Assembly (NCBI GenBank): GCA_009936695.1
Contig: JAACEA010000288.1
Coordinates: 1 to 6,293, forward strand
Source of the DNA: Planctomycetia bacterium
GTDB lineage: Bacteria; Planctomycetota; Phycisphaerae; Phycisphaerales; SM1A02
Direction of reading: 5' to 3'
DNA length: 6,293 nt
The notes beneath the pieces are model-generated. The model was not told the DNA's origin and did not search any database. It worked only from the letters and a program-made list of their open reading frames with translations. Made by a program: the position numbers and the translations under genes. Positions 1 through 5,885 of this stretch are shown piece by piece; within the stretch, counting starts at the first letter, position 1; every line of letters starts with the position of its first letter.

Positions 1-149
1 GTCAGGTGCCGCTCGACGTCCTCGATCAACGACAGCACGTCGCCACTCGTGGATCGCGAATCGCCGTCGGGCGGATCGGTGGTCGGGGGCGGAGCCACCT
101 GCTCGAGTTCCTCTTCGGGGTTTCGCCGCTCGTCGTGTCCGTCACTCAT
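1..149 (-). CDS. Unrecognised protein, N-terminal fragment (cut by left edge)
   Basis: An ATG at 149 reads leftward for 49 codons without a stop and leaves the window. The visible N-terminus starts MSDGHDERR. It is acidic and proline-rich over residues 10-30 (EEELEQVAPPPTTDPPDGD) and low in hydrophobic residues, so it is probably a disordered cytoplasmic tail. From about residue 37 it becomes more helix-like (DVLSLIEDVERHL). There is no signal peptide or membrane segment in what can be seen. The start is well supported by a strong Shine-Dalgarno sequence, AAGGAAGG, eight bases upstream. The gene is divergent from mqnE. I do not recognise the family and infer no function. The remainder lies outside the window. 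Confidence 0.72.
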   Translation of the reverse strand, partial: MSDGHDERRNPEEELEQVAPPPTTDPPDGDSRSTSGDVLSLIEDVERHL

Positions 150-388
150 GAAAATCGCCTTCCTTGCAACTGCCAACCGCCTCGAGCGGGGTTCCTCGGG
201 AACCTGCGCACTTCCGGGAAATCGGCCGTTCGGGGCCCCGACTGCAGCACTCCTGCGGAAGGTTTGCTTCGGAGAACGCCGGGGAAGCCGGGCAATCGCA
301 CCGTGAGGTCCGAAAACTCGTGGGGCTCCCCTCGAATCCACCTCGGGCCGGCGGCGAAAACCCCGAATCCCCGGTCTTCCCCCACTCC
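150..388. other. Divergent intergenic region with short inverted repeats
   Basis: This gap separates the left-edge minus-strand gene from mqnE. I see no credible gene in it. It contains a perfect inverted repeat, GGTTCC-TCG-GGAACC (190-204), and a perfect ten-base palindrome, CGGGGCCCCG (231-240). Either could be an operator or simply chance in GC-rich DNA. The promoter of the left-edge gene should lie here, but I cannot point to a convincing -10 box on the minus strand. The mqnE promoter lies at the right end of the region. Confidence 0.4.
158..165 (-). promoter_or_regulatory. Ribosome binding site of the left-edge gene
   Basis: On the minus strand AAGGAAGG sits eight bases before the ATG at 149, a near-ideal Shine-Dalgarno placement. 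It fixes the start of a gene that is otherwise only a short fragment here. It contrasts with mqnE and the parA-like gene, which show no such site and appear leaderless. Confidence 0.7.
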
Positions 389-394
389 TAGAAT
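389..394 (+). promoter_or_regulatory. Probable -10 box giving a leaderless mqnE mRNA
   Basis: TAGAAT differs from the TATAAT consensus at one position. It ends six bases before the mqnE ATG at 401, so transcription would be expected to begin at or next to the A of the start codon. No Shine-Dalgarno sequence precedes that ATG. No recognisable -35 hexamer stands 16-18 bases upstream. A -10 box directly against the ATG is the known signature of leaderless genes in several bacterial groups. That mqnE uses it is inferred. Confidence 0.55.
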
Positions 395-400
395 GCACGC

Positions 401-1714
401 ATGATCCACCACGTCGTCGACGAGTCCCCCCCGATCCACCTGCTCGATCCCGATCTCGAGTCGATCGCCGAGAAGGTCTTCGCGGGCCGGCGACTGGATC
501 TCGACGACGGTCGCATCCTCTACGACACCAGGGACGTCCACGGCGTCTGTCGACTCGCGGACCTGGTTCGCCGGCGGATGCACGGTCGAGCCGCGTACTA
601 CAACGTCAATCGACACGTCAACTACTCGAACATCTGTGCCCTCAGTTGCTCCTTCTGCGCCTTCCACCGCAAGAAGGACCAGGACGGTGCCTACGAGATG
701 TCCGTCGAAGAGGTGACGGAGTCCGCGATCCAGGCCGCGGAGGCCGGCGCGACCGAACTTCACATCGTCGGTGGACTCCATCCCTGGCTCGGCTTCGACT
801 ACTACACGTCGATGCTCTCGGCGATCCGCGAAGCGGCCCCCCGCCTGCACCTCAAGTCGTTCACCGCGGTCGAGATCGTCCATCTCCAGCGCATCTCGAA
901 GCGCGGCAAGCAGGGGTTCGAGGGCATGAAGGCCGTCCTGCGGGATCTTCGTGACGCCGGCCTCGGTTCACTCCCGGGAGGCGGCGCCGAAGTCTTCGAC
1001 GATCGAGCCCACGACACCGCGTTCAAGGGGAAGATCCGAAGCGATCAGTGGCTCGACGTCCATCGGGCGGCGCACGAGATCGGGCTCAACTCGAACGCGA
1101 CGATGCTGTACGGCCACGTCGAAGGACGGCCCGAGCGACTGGTCCACATGGACCTTCTCCGCCGCCAGCAGGACGCCACCCTTCGAAACTGGGCCGCGGC
1201 GCAGGGCATCGAATCCGCAGGCGCCCCGGACGCGCCGGACGCGGTGGTCCTCACCGGGCCCGATGCGCGGTATCCCGGGGAACGACTCCCGATGCCGGGA
1301 CAGACCGGACTCGAGACCGGCTACTTCCAGACAATCATCCCGCTTCCGTTCTTCCCCGACGGAAGCGGTCTCGAACGGCTCCCCGGACCCTCCGGGCTCG
1401 AGAACCTCCGCACCCTGGCGGTCGCCCGGCTGATGCTCGACAACATCCCGCATGCGAAGGCGTTCTGGATCATGCAGACCCTCGGCATGGCGCAGCTCAT
1501 GCTCGACGCCGGCGCGGACGATCTCGACGGCACCGTGGTGTGGTACGACATCACCCACCTCGACAACGCGTCGACCCATCAGGAGACCACGGTCGGTGAT
1601 CTTCGCCGGGCCGCGACCGAGGCGGGATTCCATCCCGTGGAACGGGACACGCTGTATCGACAGGTGGAGCGGACCGGCTCCGACTGGCGGTTGGCCGAAT
1701 CGCCGAAGGGCTGA
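401..1714 (+). CDS. mqnE: Aminofutalosine synthase MqnE (radical SAM)
   Basis: MqnE joins the adenosyl group of SAM to 3-[(1-carboxyvinyl)oxy]benzoate, giving aminofutalosine in the futalosine route to menaquinone. It is a cytoplasmic enzyme. The 437-residue product has the radical-SAM cluster motif CxxxCxxC at C79, C83 and C86, inside the family-typical stretch YYNVNRHVNYSNIC. Also present are HIVGGLHP (121-128), the glycine-rich SLPGGGAEVF (190-199), MLYGHVE (235-241), and the C-terminal VARLMLDNIPH and THLDNAS regions. The NVNRH context and the HIVGGLHP motif favour MqnE over the related cyclase MqnC. The protein is longer than the roughly 360-390 residues I expect for the family, because about 45 residues are inserted around 261-305. 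The start is chosen by homology and by the adjacent -10 box. The gene converges on the murJ operon with 18 bases between the stops. No other menaquinone gene is in the window. Confidence 0.93.
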   Translation: MIHHVVDESPPIHLLDPDLESIAEKVFAGRRLDLDDGRILYDTRDVHGVCRLADLVRRRMHGRAAYYNVNRHVNYSNICALSCSFCAFHRKKDQDGAYEMSVEEVTESAIQAAEAGATELHIVGGLHPWLGFDYYTSMLSAIREAAPRLHLKSFTAVEIVHLQRISKRGKQGFEGMKAVLRDLRDAGLGSLPGGGAEVFDDRAHDTAFKGKIRSDQWLDVHRAAHEIGLNSNATMLYGHVEGRPERLVHMDLLRRQQDATLRNWAAAQGIESAGAPDAPDAVVLTGPDARYPGERLPMPGQTGLETGYFQTIIPLPFFPDGSGLERLPGPSGLENLRTLAVARLMLDNIPHAKAFWIMQTLGMAQLMLDAGADDLDGTVVWYDITHLDNASTHQETTVGDLRRAATEAGFHPVERDTLYRQVERTGSDWRLAESPKG

Positions 1715-1745
1715 CGGGACCGGCCCGTCGGCTCAGCCGCTTCGG
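1703..1745. terminator. Interrupted hairpin between convergent mqnE and murJ (possible bidirectional terminator)
   Basis: A nested inverted repeat spans the two gene ends. The inner stem GACGGG (1713-1718) pairs with CCCGTC (1724-1729) around a five-base loop. The outer arms CCGAAGGGCT (1703-1712) pair with AGCC (1735-1738) and CTTCGG (1740-1745), leaving a five-base bulge and a one-base bulge on the right side. Both stop codons lie inside the structure. Neither strand has a clear U-tract afterwards, so termination efficiency is uncertain. The position between convergent genes is what suggests a shared terminator. Confidence 0.5.
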
Positions 1746-3361
1746 ACCTCGCGCCCCAGCGCCCAGCGAAGCTCCGGCATCCGCAGGAGACGAGCCGCCG
1801 ACGAGAACACCACCCCGCCCACTGCCGCGAGGACCCCGAGTTCGACCGCCGCGCCCGCCCAGGTGCCGAGGCCGAGGCCGTCGAACGGCACGAACCACAT
1901 CGCGGCGGCGACCGCGAGAAGCATGACCAGCGTGCAGGCCACGGTCCGCATCACGCTCCGGACGGCATCGCCATCGAAGAGACGGCCGACCCGCGACGAA
2001 AGGACGCGTCCGAGGATCAAGGACTGCAGGATCGCGCAGACCGCGGTGCTCCAGGCGAGACCGGCCACCCCGAGCGACGTCCCGAACACCAGGGTGAGAT
2101 TCAGGACGAGGTTGAGACCGACCATCGCCATCGCGATGCGGACGGGGGTCATCGCCTCGCGGCGCGCGTAGAAGCCTCGCACCAGGACGTGATTGAGCGA
2201 GTAGCTCCAGATCGCGACGGAGTAGCCGAGCAGCACGAACGCGACGCGATCGACGTCGGACGCGTCGAAGGCGAATCCCTGGTACACGACCGTGACGAAC
2301 GGAGCGCGAACCAGAGCGATGCCGAGGCTCGCCGGCAGCCCGATGAACACCGTGAGACGCAGCCCACGTCGCAGGGTGTCCAGGAACCGGGTCGGATCCG
2401 CGTGCTCCCGAGCAAGTTGCGGGAAGATCGCCGTCGCGACCGCGATCCCGAAGACCCCGAGTGGAAACTCGTAGAGACGCTGCGCGTAGCCGAGGGTGGC
2501 CATCGCGGTATCGGGCAGCGGATAGGGTCGGCCCATGATGTCCGGACCGACCACCGTCGGCCAGCTCGCGATCAGGCCGTCCAGGAACGTGTTCACCTGA
2601 AGCACGCCGAGTCCGAGGATCATCGGCAGCGCCTGCGTCACCACCCGACGGAGCCCGAGTCTCGCCTCGCGATCCGACGCCGTGGACACGACTCCCCGCG
2701 GCGACGTCCTTCGCAACTCCCACAGGGCCCACGTCGCCTGCGCCACGCCCGCGACCAGCACCCCCCAGCCGACGATTCCGATCCGCGCGGCATCGACCGG
2801 CCCGTCGCCTCCCCACCACGCGACGAAGACCGCGATCACCAGCGACAGGTTGAGGAGGATCGGTGCGGCGGAGGCTGGCGCGAACCGCCCTCGGACCTGC
2901 AGGACGGCGCCCGCGACCGCGGTGATGCACACCAGCGGCATGTACGGAAGGGTGATCGCGAGCAATCGAAGTCCGAGGTCGTCCCGCATCGCGGGGACCG
3001 CGAGGAGGATCGTCTCCCCGACGACCGTCAGGGCCGTGAGCAGCAATCCGACCCGCGCCAGCATGAGCGAGGCGAGCCGACGCGCCGCCTGGGGATCCTG
3101 CGCCTCGAGTCGGGCCTGCTCGGGGACCAGGGCCGCGCTCAGTGCGCCCTCGCCGAAGAGACGACGGAAGAGGTTGGGCACGAGAAATGCGAATCCGAAG
3201 GCGCTCGCCGCGTCCGAGACGCCGATGAGCCTTCCGAAGCAGGCTTCACGGGCAAGTCCCCCGAAGCGACTCGCCGTGGTCAGCAAGGTGACCGTCAACG
3301 CATGTCGTTCGAATCCACGCCCGCCGGCCTTCGACGACGGCTCAGCCATCGGTGGCGGCAT
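1733..3361 (-). CDS. murJ: Lipid II flippase MurJ (MOP/MVF superfamily)
   Basis: MurJ moves the lipid-linked peptidoglycan precursor lipid II across the inner membrane. The 542-residue polytopic protein has many hydrophobic segments, in line with the 14 transmembrane helices of the family. The N-terminal signature is clear: SRFGGLARE (31-39), SDAASAF (49-55) and PNLFRRLFGEGALSAALVP (62-80). These place R32, R38, D50, R66 and E71 where conserved residues of the family's central cavity lie. YAQRLYEFPLGVFGIA (292-307) is the second MurJ-typical block. Length is normal. The frame opens at ATG 3361, which overlaps the upstream lipoprotein gene by 20 bases; an ATG at 3349 (MAEPSS) would overlap it by 8. 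Neither has a good Shine-Dalgarno sequence, so translation is probably coupled. It is the last gene of the parA-like operon and runs to the hairpin shared with mqnE. Confidence 0.93.
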   Translation of the reverse strand: MPPPMAEPSSKAGGRGFERHALTVTLLTTASRFGGLAREACFGRLIGVSDAASAFGFAFLVPNLFRRLFGEGALSAALVPEQARLEAQDPQAARRLASLMLARVGLLLTALTVVGETILLAVPAMRDDLGLRLLAITLPYMPLVCITAVAGAVLQVRGRFAPASAAPILLNLSLVIAVFVAWWGGDGPVDAARIGIVGWGVLVAGVAQATWALWELRRTSPRGVVSTASDREARLGLRRVVTQALPMILGLGVLQVNTFLDGLIASWPTVVGPDIMGRPYPLPDTAMATLGYAQRLYEFPLGVFGIAVATAIFPQLAREHADPTRFLDTLRRGLRLTVFIGLPASLGIALVRAPFVTVVYQGFAFDASDVDRVAFVLLGYSVAIWSYSLNHVLVRGFYARREAMTPVRIAMAMVGLNLVLNLTLVFGTSLGVAGLAWSTAVCAILQSLILGRVLSSRVGRLFDGDAVRSVMRTVACTLVMLLAVAAAMWFVPFDGLGLGTWAGAAVELGVLAAVGGVVFSSAARLLRMPELRWALGREVRSG

Positions 3362-3770
3362 CGCTCGGAACGAGGTCGTAGGAGATTCGACTCATGGCGG
3401 GGTCGAGTTCGTTGCGAACGACCCGGACCTGGCATCGTCGCCCGGACTTCGTGAAGAAGCAGACGGCGGTGGACCCCGTCGCGGTGATTCCCGTCGAGAC
3501 CCAGCCGTTGGTGGTGAACGCCTTCTCGAGCCCGTCGAGTCGGCGGCTCGGATCATCGACCTTGGTCGCGAACACGCTCTTCACCCGAACCAGTTCGCCG
3601 GATTTCCGCTCGACGTTCGAAGTCGCCCGAGCGAGCGCCTCATCCGGCGCCGGCACGTCGCTGTCGAGCAGGAAACGGGACTCGCTGGAGCATCCAGCCA
3701 CCATCGCGAGAATCAGCGATGCAAGAAGGGCGGGAGGGAGGGAACGGGTTCGCATGGATGTCCGGTTCAT
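3342..3770 (-). CDS. Small secreted lipoprotein of unknown function
   Basis: This 142-residue product has a lipoprotein signal peptide: a basic N-terminus with arginines at 3, 7 and 9, a hydrophobic core LPPALLASLILAMV (11-24), and the lipobox VAGC ending at C27. The mature part, about 115 residues, should be lipid-anchored outside the inner membrane. It is hydrophilic, with two further cysteines (C104, C113) that could form a disulfide, in a region (GSTAVCFFTKSGRRCQVRVV) that looks like beta strands. I do not recognise the family. The ATG at 3770 overlaps the upstream TGA as ATGA, which supports this start over the second methionine (3755, residue 6); GGAAG lies directly before it, closer than a normal ribosome binding site. 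The downstream end overlaps murJ. Its place between a VanZ-like membrane protein and MurJ hints at an envelope role. Confidence 0.82.
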   Translation of the reverse strand: MNRTSMRTRSLPPALLASLILAMVAGCSSESRFLLDSDVPAPDEALARATSNVERKSGELVRVKSVFATKVDDPSRRLDGLEKAFTTNGWVSTGITATGSTAVCFFTKSGRRCQVRVVRNELDPAMSRISYDLVPSDAATDG

Positions 3771-4921
3771 CTTCCGCCATGTTCCTCGGACTCGGTCCGC
3801 ACCGCAACGTGGGCGGCCCCCGAATCGGCCACGAACGCCTCCCCGCATTCCGGGCATCGCGCTTCGGACTGCTCGGGAAGCCCCTGCAGGTCGTGCCCGC
3901 AGCGAAGACACTCGATCCCGTATCGAGCCGCGAGCCGCGACATCCGGCGGCGAGACCGGTACACGACGAAGGAGCCGATCAGTCCCAGCAGGGCCGCGTC
4001 CACCATCATCTCGAAATTGAGCCCGAGGGCGTCGTACTGGCGGACCGCGGCACCCATCCAGTTCCGGTCGCTCGAAAACGGCATGACGAGGAGATAGGCG
4101 GCGAAGAGAAGGACCGCGGATCCGATCGTCCACACCGTCGCGGTCATGGCGATGCGGCGGGAGGGAATTCGGCGATCGGACGGGCCCTGGTATCCGCCAC
4201 CGCACGTCTCGCATCCCGGACATCCATTCAACGCGAGGCAGTCCAGACATCGCCGCTCCCGGTCCATCCGGTCCGTCGAGTGGCGGCGCCCGGACTCCAG
4301 ACAGGCCACGAGCCCCGCGATTCCGCCCGCCGCGGCGCCCACCACCACCATCGTGACCGGGCCGACCACGGGATTCCGCCCCGCCACGCCGAGGAACACG
4401 CCGCCCACCATCGCACCGAGCGCCGTCGCGATCGCGAGGTGCAACCAGTTCACCGGACTCGCGAGCAGGAGGACGAGGGACGCGATACGACGCGTCTGGC
4501 CGATCCGGAACCACTCGGGTCCGTGTCGATCGGGTGCGAGCGCCGCGATCCATGCGAGCGCCACGATGATCCCGCAGGCGTCCGCGACGAGATCGAGTGG
4601 ATCGAAGCTCCGACCGAGTCCCGGAATCTCCTGCGTGACCTCGTCGAGAATCGCGAGGGATCCCATGATCACCAGGGCCGAGGCGGCGCTCCGCGCGATC
4701 CCGGAGAGGCGAACCAGCACGGTGACCGTCCCGAACGCCAGGAAGTGCAGGATCTTGTCCGGTCCGTCACCCGGCGTTCCGATCACCAGTTTCGGATAGT
4801 GCGTTCCAGCCAGCAGGACGAGCATCGACATCACCGCGGCGATCCGGAGCCAGTGACGCGACCACCAGGCGGGGGTGCCCCGAGGCGGATTGAATCGAAC
4901 TGCCCTGATGCCGGCGTTCAT
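3767..4921 (-). CDS. VanZ-like membrane protein fused to a double cysteine-cluster (zinc-ribbon) tail
   Basis: The 384-residue product starts at ATG 4921, overlapping the parA-like stop as ATGA. Residues 1-130 look like a VanZ-family module: a first hydrophobic segment (25-41), DKILHFLAFG (55-64), ILDEVTQEIPGLGRSFDPLDLVADACG (91-117, quoted as position landmarks by D93, E94, Q97, R104, D107, D110 and G117), and four likely membrane segments. Two more hydrophobic stretches follow (about 146-180 and 184-208). Next comes a cluster of five cysteines, C225, C228, C234, C237 and C240. Two further membrane segments lie at about 264-282 and 303-322. The C-terminus is a zinc ribbon with C338, C341, C356 and C359 (CLRCGHDLQGLP...RCPECG). 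VanZ itself is linked to teicoplanin resistance, but the molecular role of the family is poorly defined. The fused architecture is seen directly; metal binding is inferred. A methionine at residue 259 has no ribosome binding site, so I read this as one gene. Confidence 0.8.
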   Translation of the reverse strand: MNAGIRAVRFNPPRGTPAWWSRHWLRIAAVMSMLVLLAGTHYPKLVIGTPGDGPDKILHFLAFGTVTVLVRLSGIARSAASALVIMGSLAILDEVTQEIPGLGRSFDPLDLVADACGIIVALAWIAALAPDRHGPEWFRIGQTRRIASLVLLLASPVNWLHLAIATALGAMVGGVFLGVAGRNPVVGPVTMVVVGAAAGGIAGLVACLESGRRHSTDRMDRERRCLDCLALNGCPGCETCGGGYQGPSDRRIPSRRIAMTATVWTIGSAVLLFAAYLLVMPFSSDRNWMGAAVRQYDALGLNFEMMVDAALLGLIGSFVVYRSRRRMSRLAARYGIECLRCGHDLQGLPEQSEARCPECGEAFVADSGAAHVAVRTESEEHGGR

Positions 4922-5817
4922 GCTTCGTCGGCGGGTCGGACGGCATCCGGAGCGGCGGCCGCCGAGGCATCGGTCCCGGCCTCCCAGCTCGCGATGAATC
5001 GCTGCGCGAGCTTTCGGTAGTCGATGGCCCCCGGACACCACGGGGCGTAGTCGAAGATCGACTGGCCGAAACTCGGCGCCTCCGCGAGCTTGATGTTTCG
5101 CCGGATCGCGGGTCGTAACACGGTCGCACCATCCCACGGCAGACCGCTGCCGTCGGCTTCCGCGAGAAAGGAGTCGAGTTCGGCGACGACTTCCTTGCCG
5201 TGGGTGCTCTGCGTCTCGTGCATGCACAGGGCGATGCCACCGACCCGGAGGCGGGGGTTCACCTGAGCCGCGACGAGCCTGACCGTCTCGAGCAGTTTTC
5301 CGACCCCTTGCAGCGCCAGGAAGTGGGCCTGCATGGGCACGACCACTTCGTCCACCGCCGCCAGGGCGTTCAGCGTGAGCAGGCCGAGACTCGGCGGGCA
5401 GTCGAGGATGACGTAGTCGAATCGATCGAGCAGTGGTTCGAGCCGACGACGGAGCAGATCGTTCCGGTCGGGCTGAGCCGCGAGTTCGGACTCCGCGGCC
5501 GCCAGGTCGACCGAGGCGGGAATCAACCAGAGGTTCTCCCGAACCTGCACCAACGCATCCTCGGTGTCGGCCGCGGGATCGACCAGGAGGTCGTAGACCG
5601 TGGTGCCCACGGTCTCCCCATCGACGCCGAGATGGAGCGACAGATGCGCCTGTGGATCGAGATCGATCGCCAGGACTCGACGCCCCTCCTCGCCGATGGC
5701 GGCCGCGAGATTGCAGCTGGTGGTGGTCTTGCCCACGCCGCCCTTCTGATTCAGGAGCGCGGTGCGACGCGGTCCACGCGCCGCGTTCGGCGAATTGTCG
5801 GTGACGGGCTCGGACAT
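4918..5817 (-). CDS. ParA/Soj-family partitioning ATPase
   Basis: ParA ATPases dimerise with ATP, bind DNA non-specifically, and position chromosome origins, plasmids or protein cargos when stimulated by a ParB-like partner. The 299-residue product carries the deviant Walker A KGGVGKTT (25-32, signature K25 and catalytic K30), the A' motif DLDPQ (52-56), Walker B VILDCPP (136-142), and the ParA-typical stretches VPMQAHFLALQG (160-171) and RRNIKLAEAPSFGQSI (239-254). Length fits the chromosomal Soj/ParA class. The C-terminal 20 residues are alanine-rich and probably disordered. The ATG at 5817 is preferred because MSEPVTD begins just before the conserved core and a -10 box lies seven bases ahead. 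A GTG at 5883, two bases after the upstream stop, would add 22 atypical residues. It leads the operon to VanZ-like, lipoprotein and murJ. No parB gene or parS-like site is visible here, so its cargo is unknown. Confidence 0.9.
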   Translation of the reverse strand: MSEPVTDNSPNAARGPRRTALLNQKGGVGKTTTSCNLAAAIGEEGRRVLAIDLDPQAHLSLHLGVDGETVGTTVYDLLVDPAADTEDALVQVRENLWLIPASVDLAAAESELAAQPDRNDLLRRRLEPLLDRFDYVILDCPPSLGLLTLNALAAVDEVVVPMQAHFLALQGVGKLLETVRLVAAQVNPRLRVGGIALCMHETQSTHGKEVVAELDSFLAEADGSGLPWDGATVLRPAIRRNIKLAEAPSFGQSIFDYAPWCPGAIDYRKLAQRFIASWEAGTDASAAAAPDAVRPADEA

Positions 5818-5824
5818 CGCGGCG

Positions 5825-5830
5825 AGTGTA
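5825..5830 (-). promoter_or_regulatory. Probable -10 box giving a leaderless parA-like mRNA
   Basis: On the minus strand TACACT (TANNNT pattern) ends seven bases before the ATG at 5817, so transcription would start at the start codon. There is no Shine-Dalgarno sequence before this ATG and no clear -35 hexamer (GGACTT at a 17-base spacing is not a match). The arrangement mirrors the one before mqnE. It also supports the ATG at 5817 over the upstream GTG. Confidence 0.5.
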
Positions 5831-5849
5831 TCCGGTGCGTGTGGTCGAA

Positions 5850-5868
5850 GTCCGGCCGCCGCCCGGAC
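5850..5868 (-). terminator. Hairpin after the right-edge gene, before the parA-like promoter
   Basis: GTCCGG and CCGGAC form a perfect six-base stem around a seven-base GC-rich loop, starting 17 bases after the stop of the right-edge gene. No U-tract follows. It could end the upstream transcript and insulate the parA-like operon. It could also be chance in GC-rich DNA. Confidence 0.33.
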
Positions 5869-5885
5869 CGACGATCGTTCCACGC

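Noticed and set aside
146..883. A 245-residue minus-strand open frame over the intergenic region and the start of mqnE
   Set aside because: It is antisense to conserved MqnE motifs, including the radical-SAM cysteines, and ends over the start of the left-edge gene in another frame.
1551..2930. A 459-residue minus-strand frame overlapping MurJ
   Set aside because: It is the same strand in another frame, Arg/Gly-rich, without the hydrophobic pattern or motifs that the MurJ frame shows.
2189..3454. A 421-residue plus-strand open frame opposite murJ
   Set aside because: Its translation is rich in Arg, Glu, Asp, Gln and His with no recognisable domain, and it lies wholly antisense to a clear MurJ. 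It is a composition artefact of GC-rich codons.
3767..4147. A separate small zinc-ribbon gene starting at the internal ATG at 4147
   Set aside because: No ribosome binding site precedes it and the frame is continuous with the VanZ-like part, so a single fused gene is the simpler reading.
3719..5020. A 433-residue plus-strand open frame opposite the VanZ-like and lipoprotein genes
   Set aside because: Its composition is low-complexity charged (Arg, His, Glu, Asp), and the opposite strand has membrane segments, cysteine motifs and ATGA overlaps that make coding sense.
5818..5883. A longer start for the ParA-like protein at GTG 5883
   Set aside because: The extra 22 residues are atypical for the family, and would translate the hairpin and the -10 box. 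The ATG at 5817 fits better. It is not fully excluded, because the GTG lies two bases after the upstream stop.
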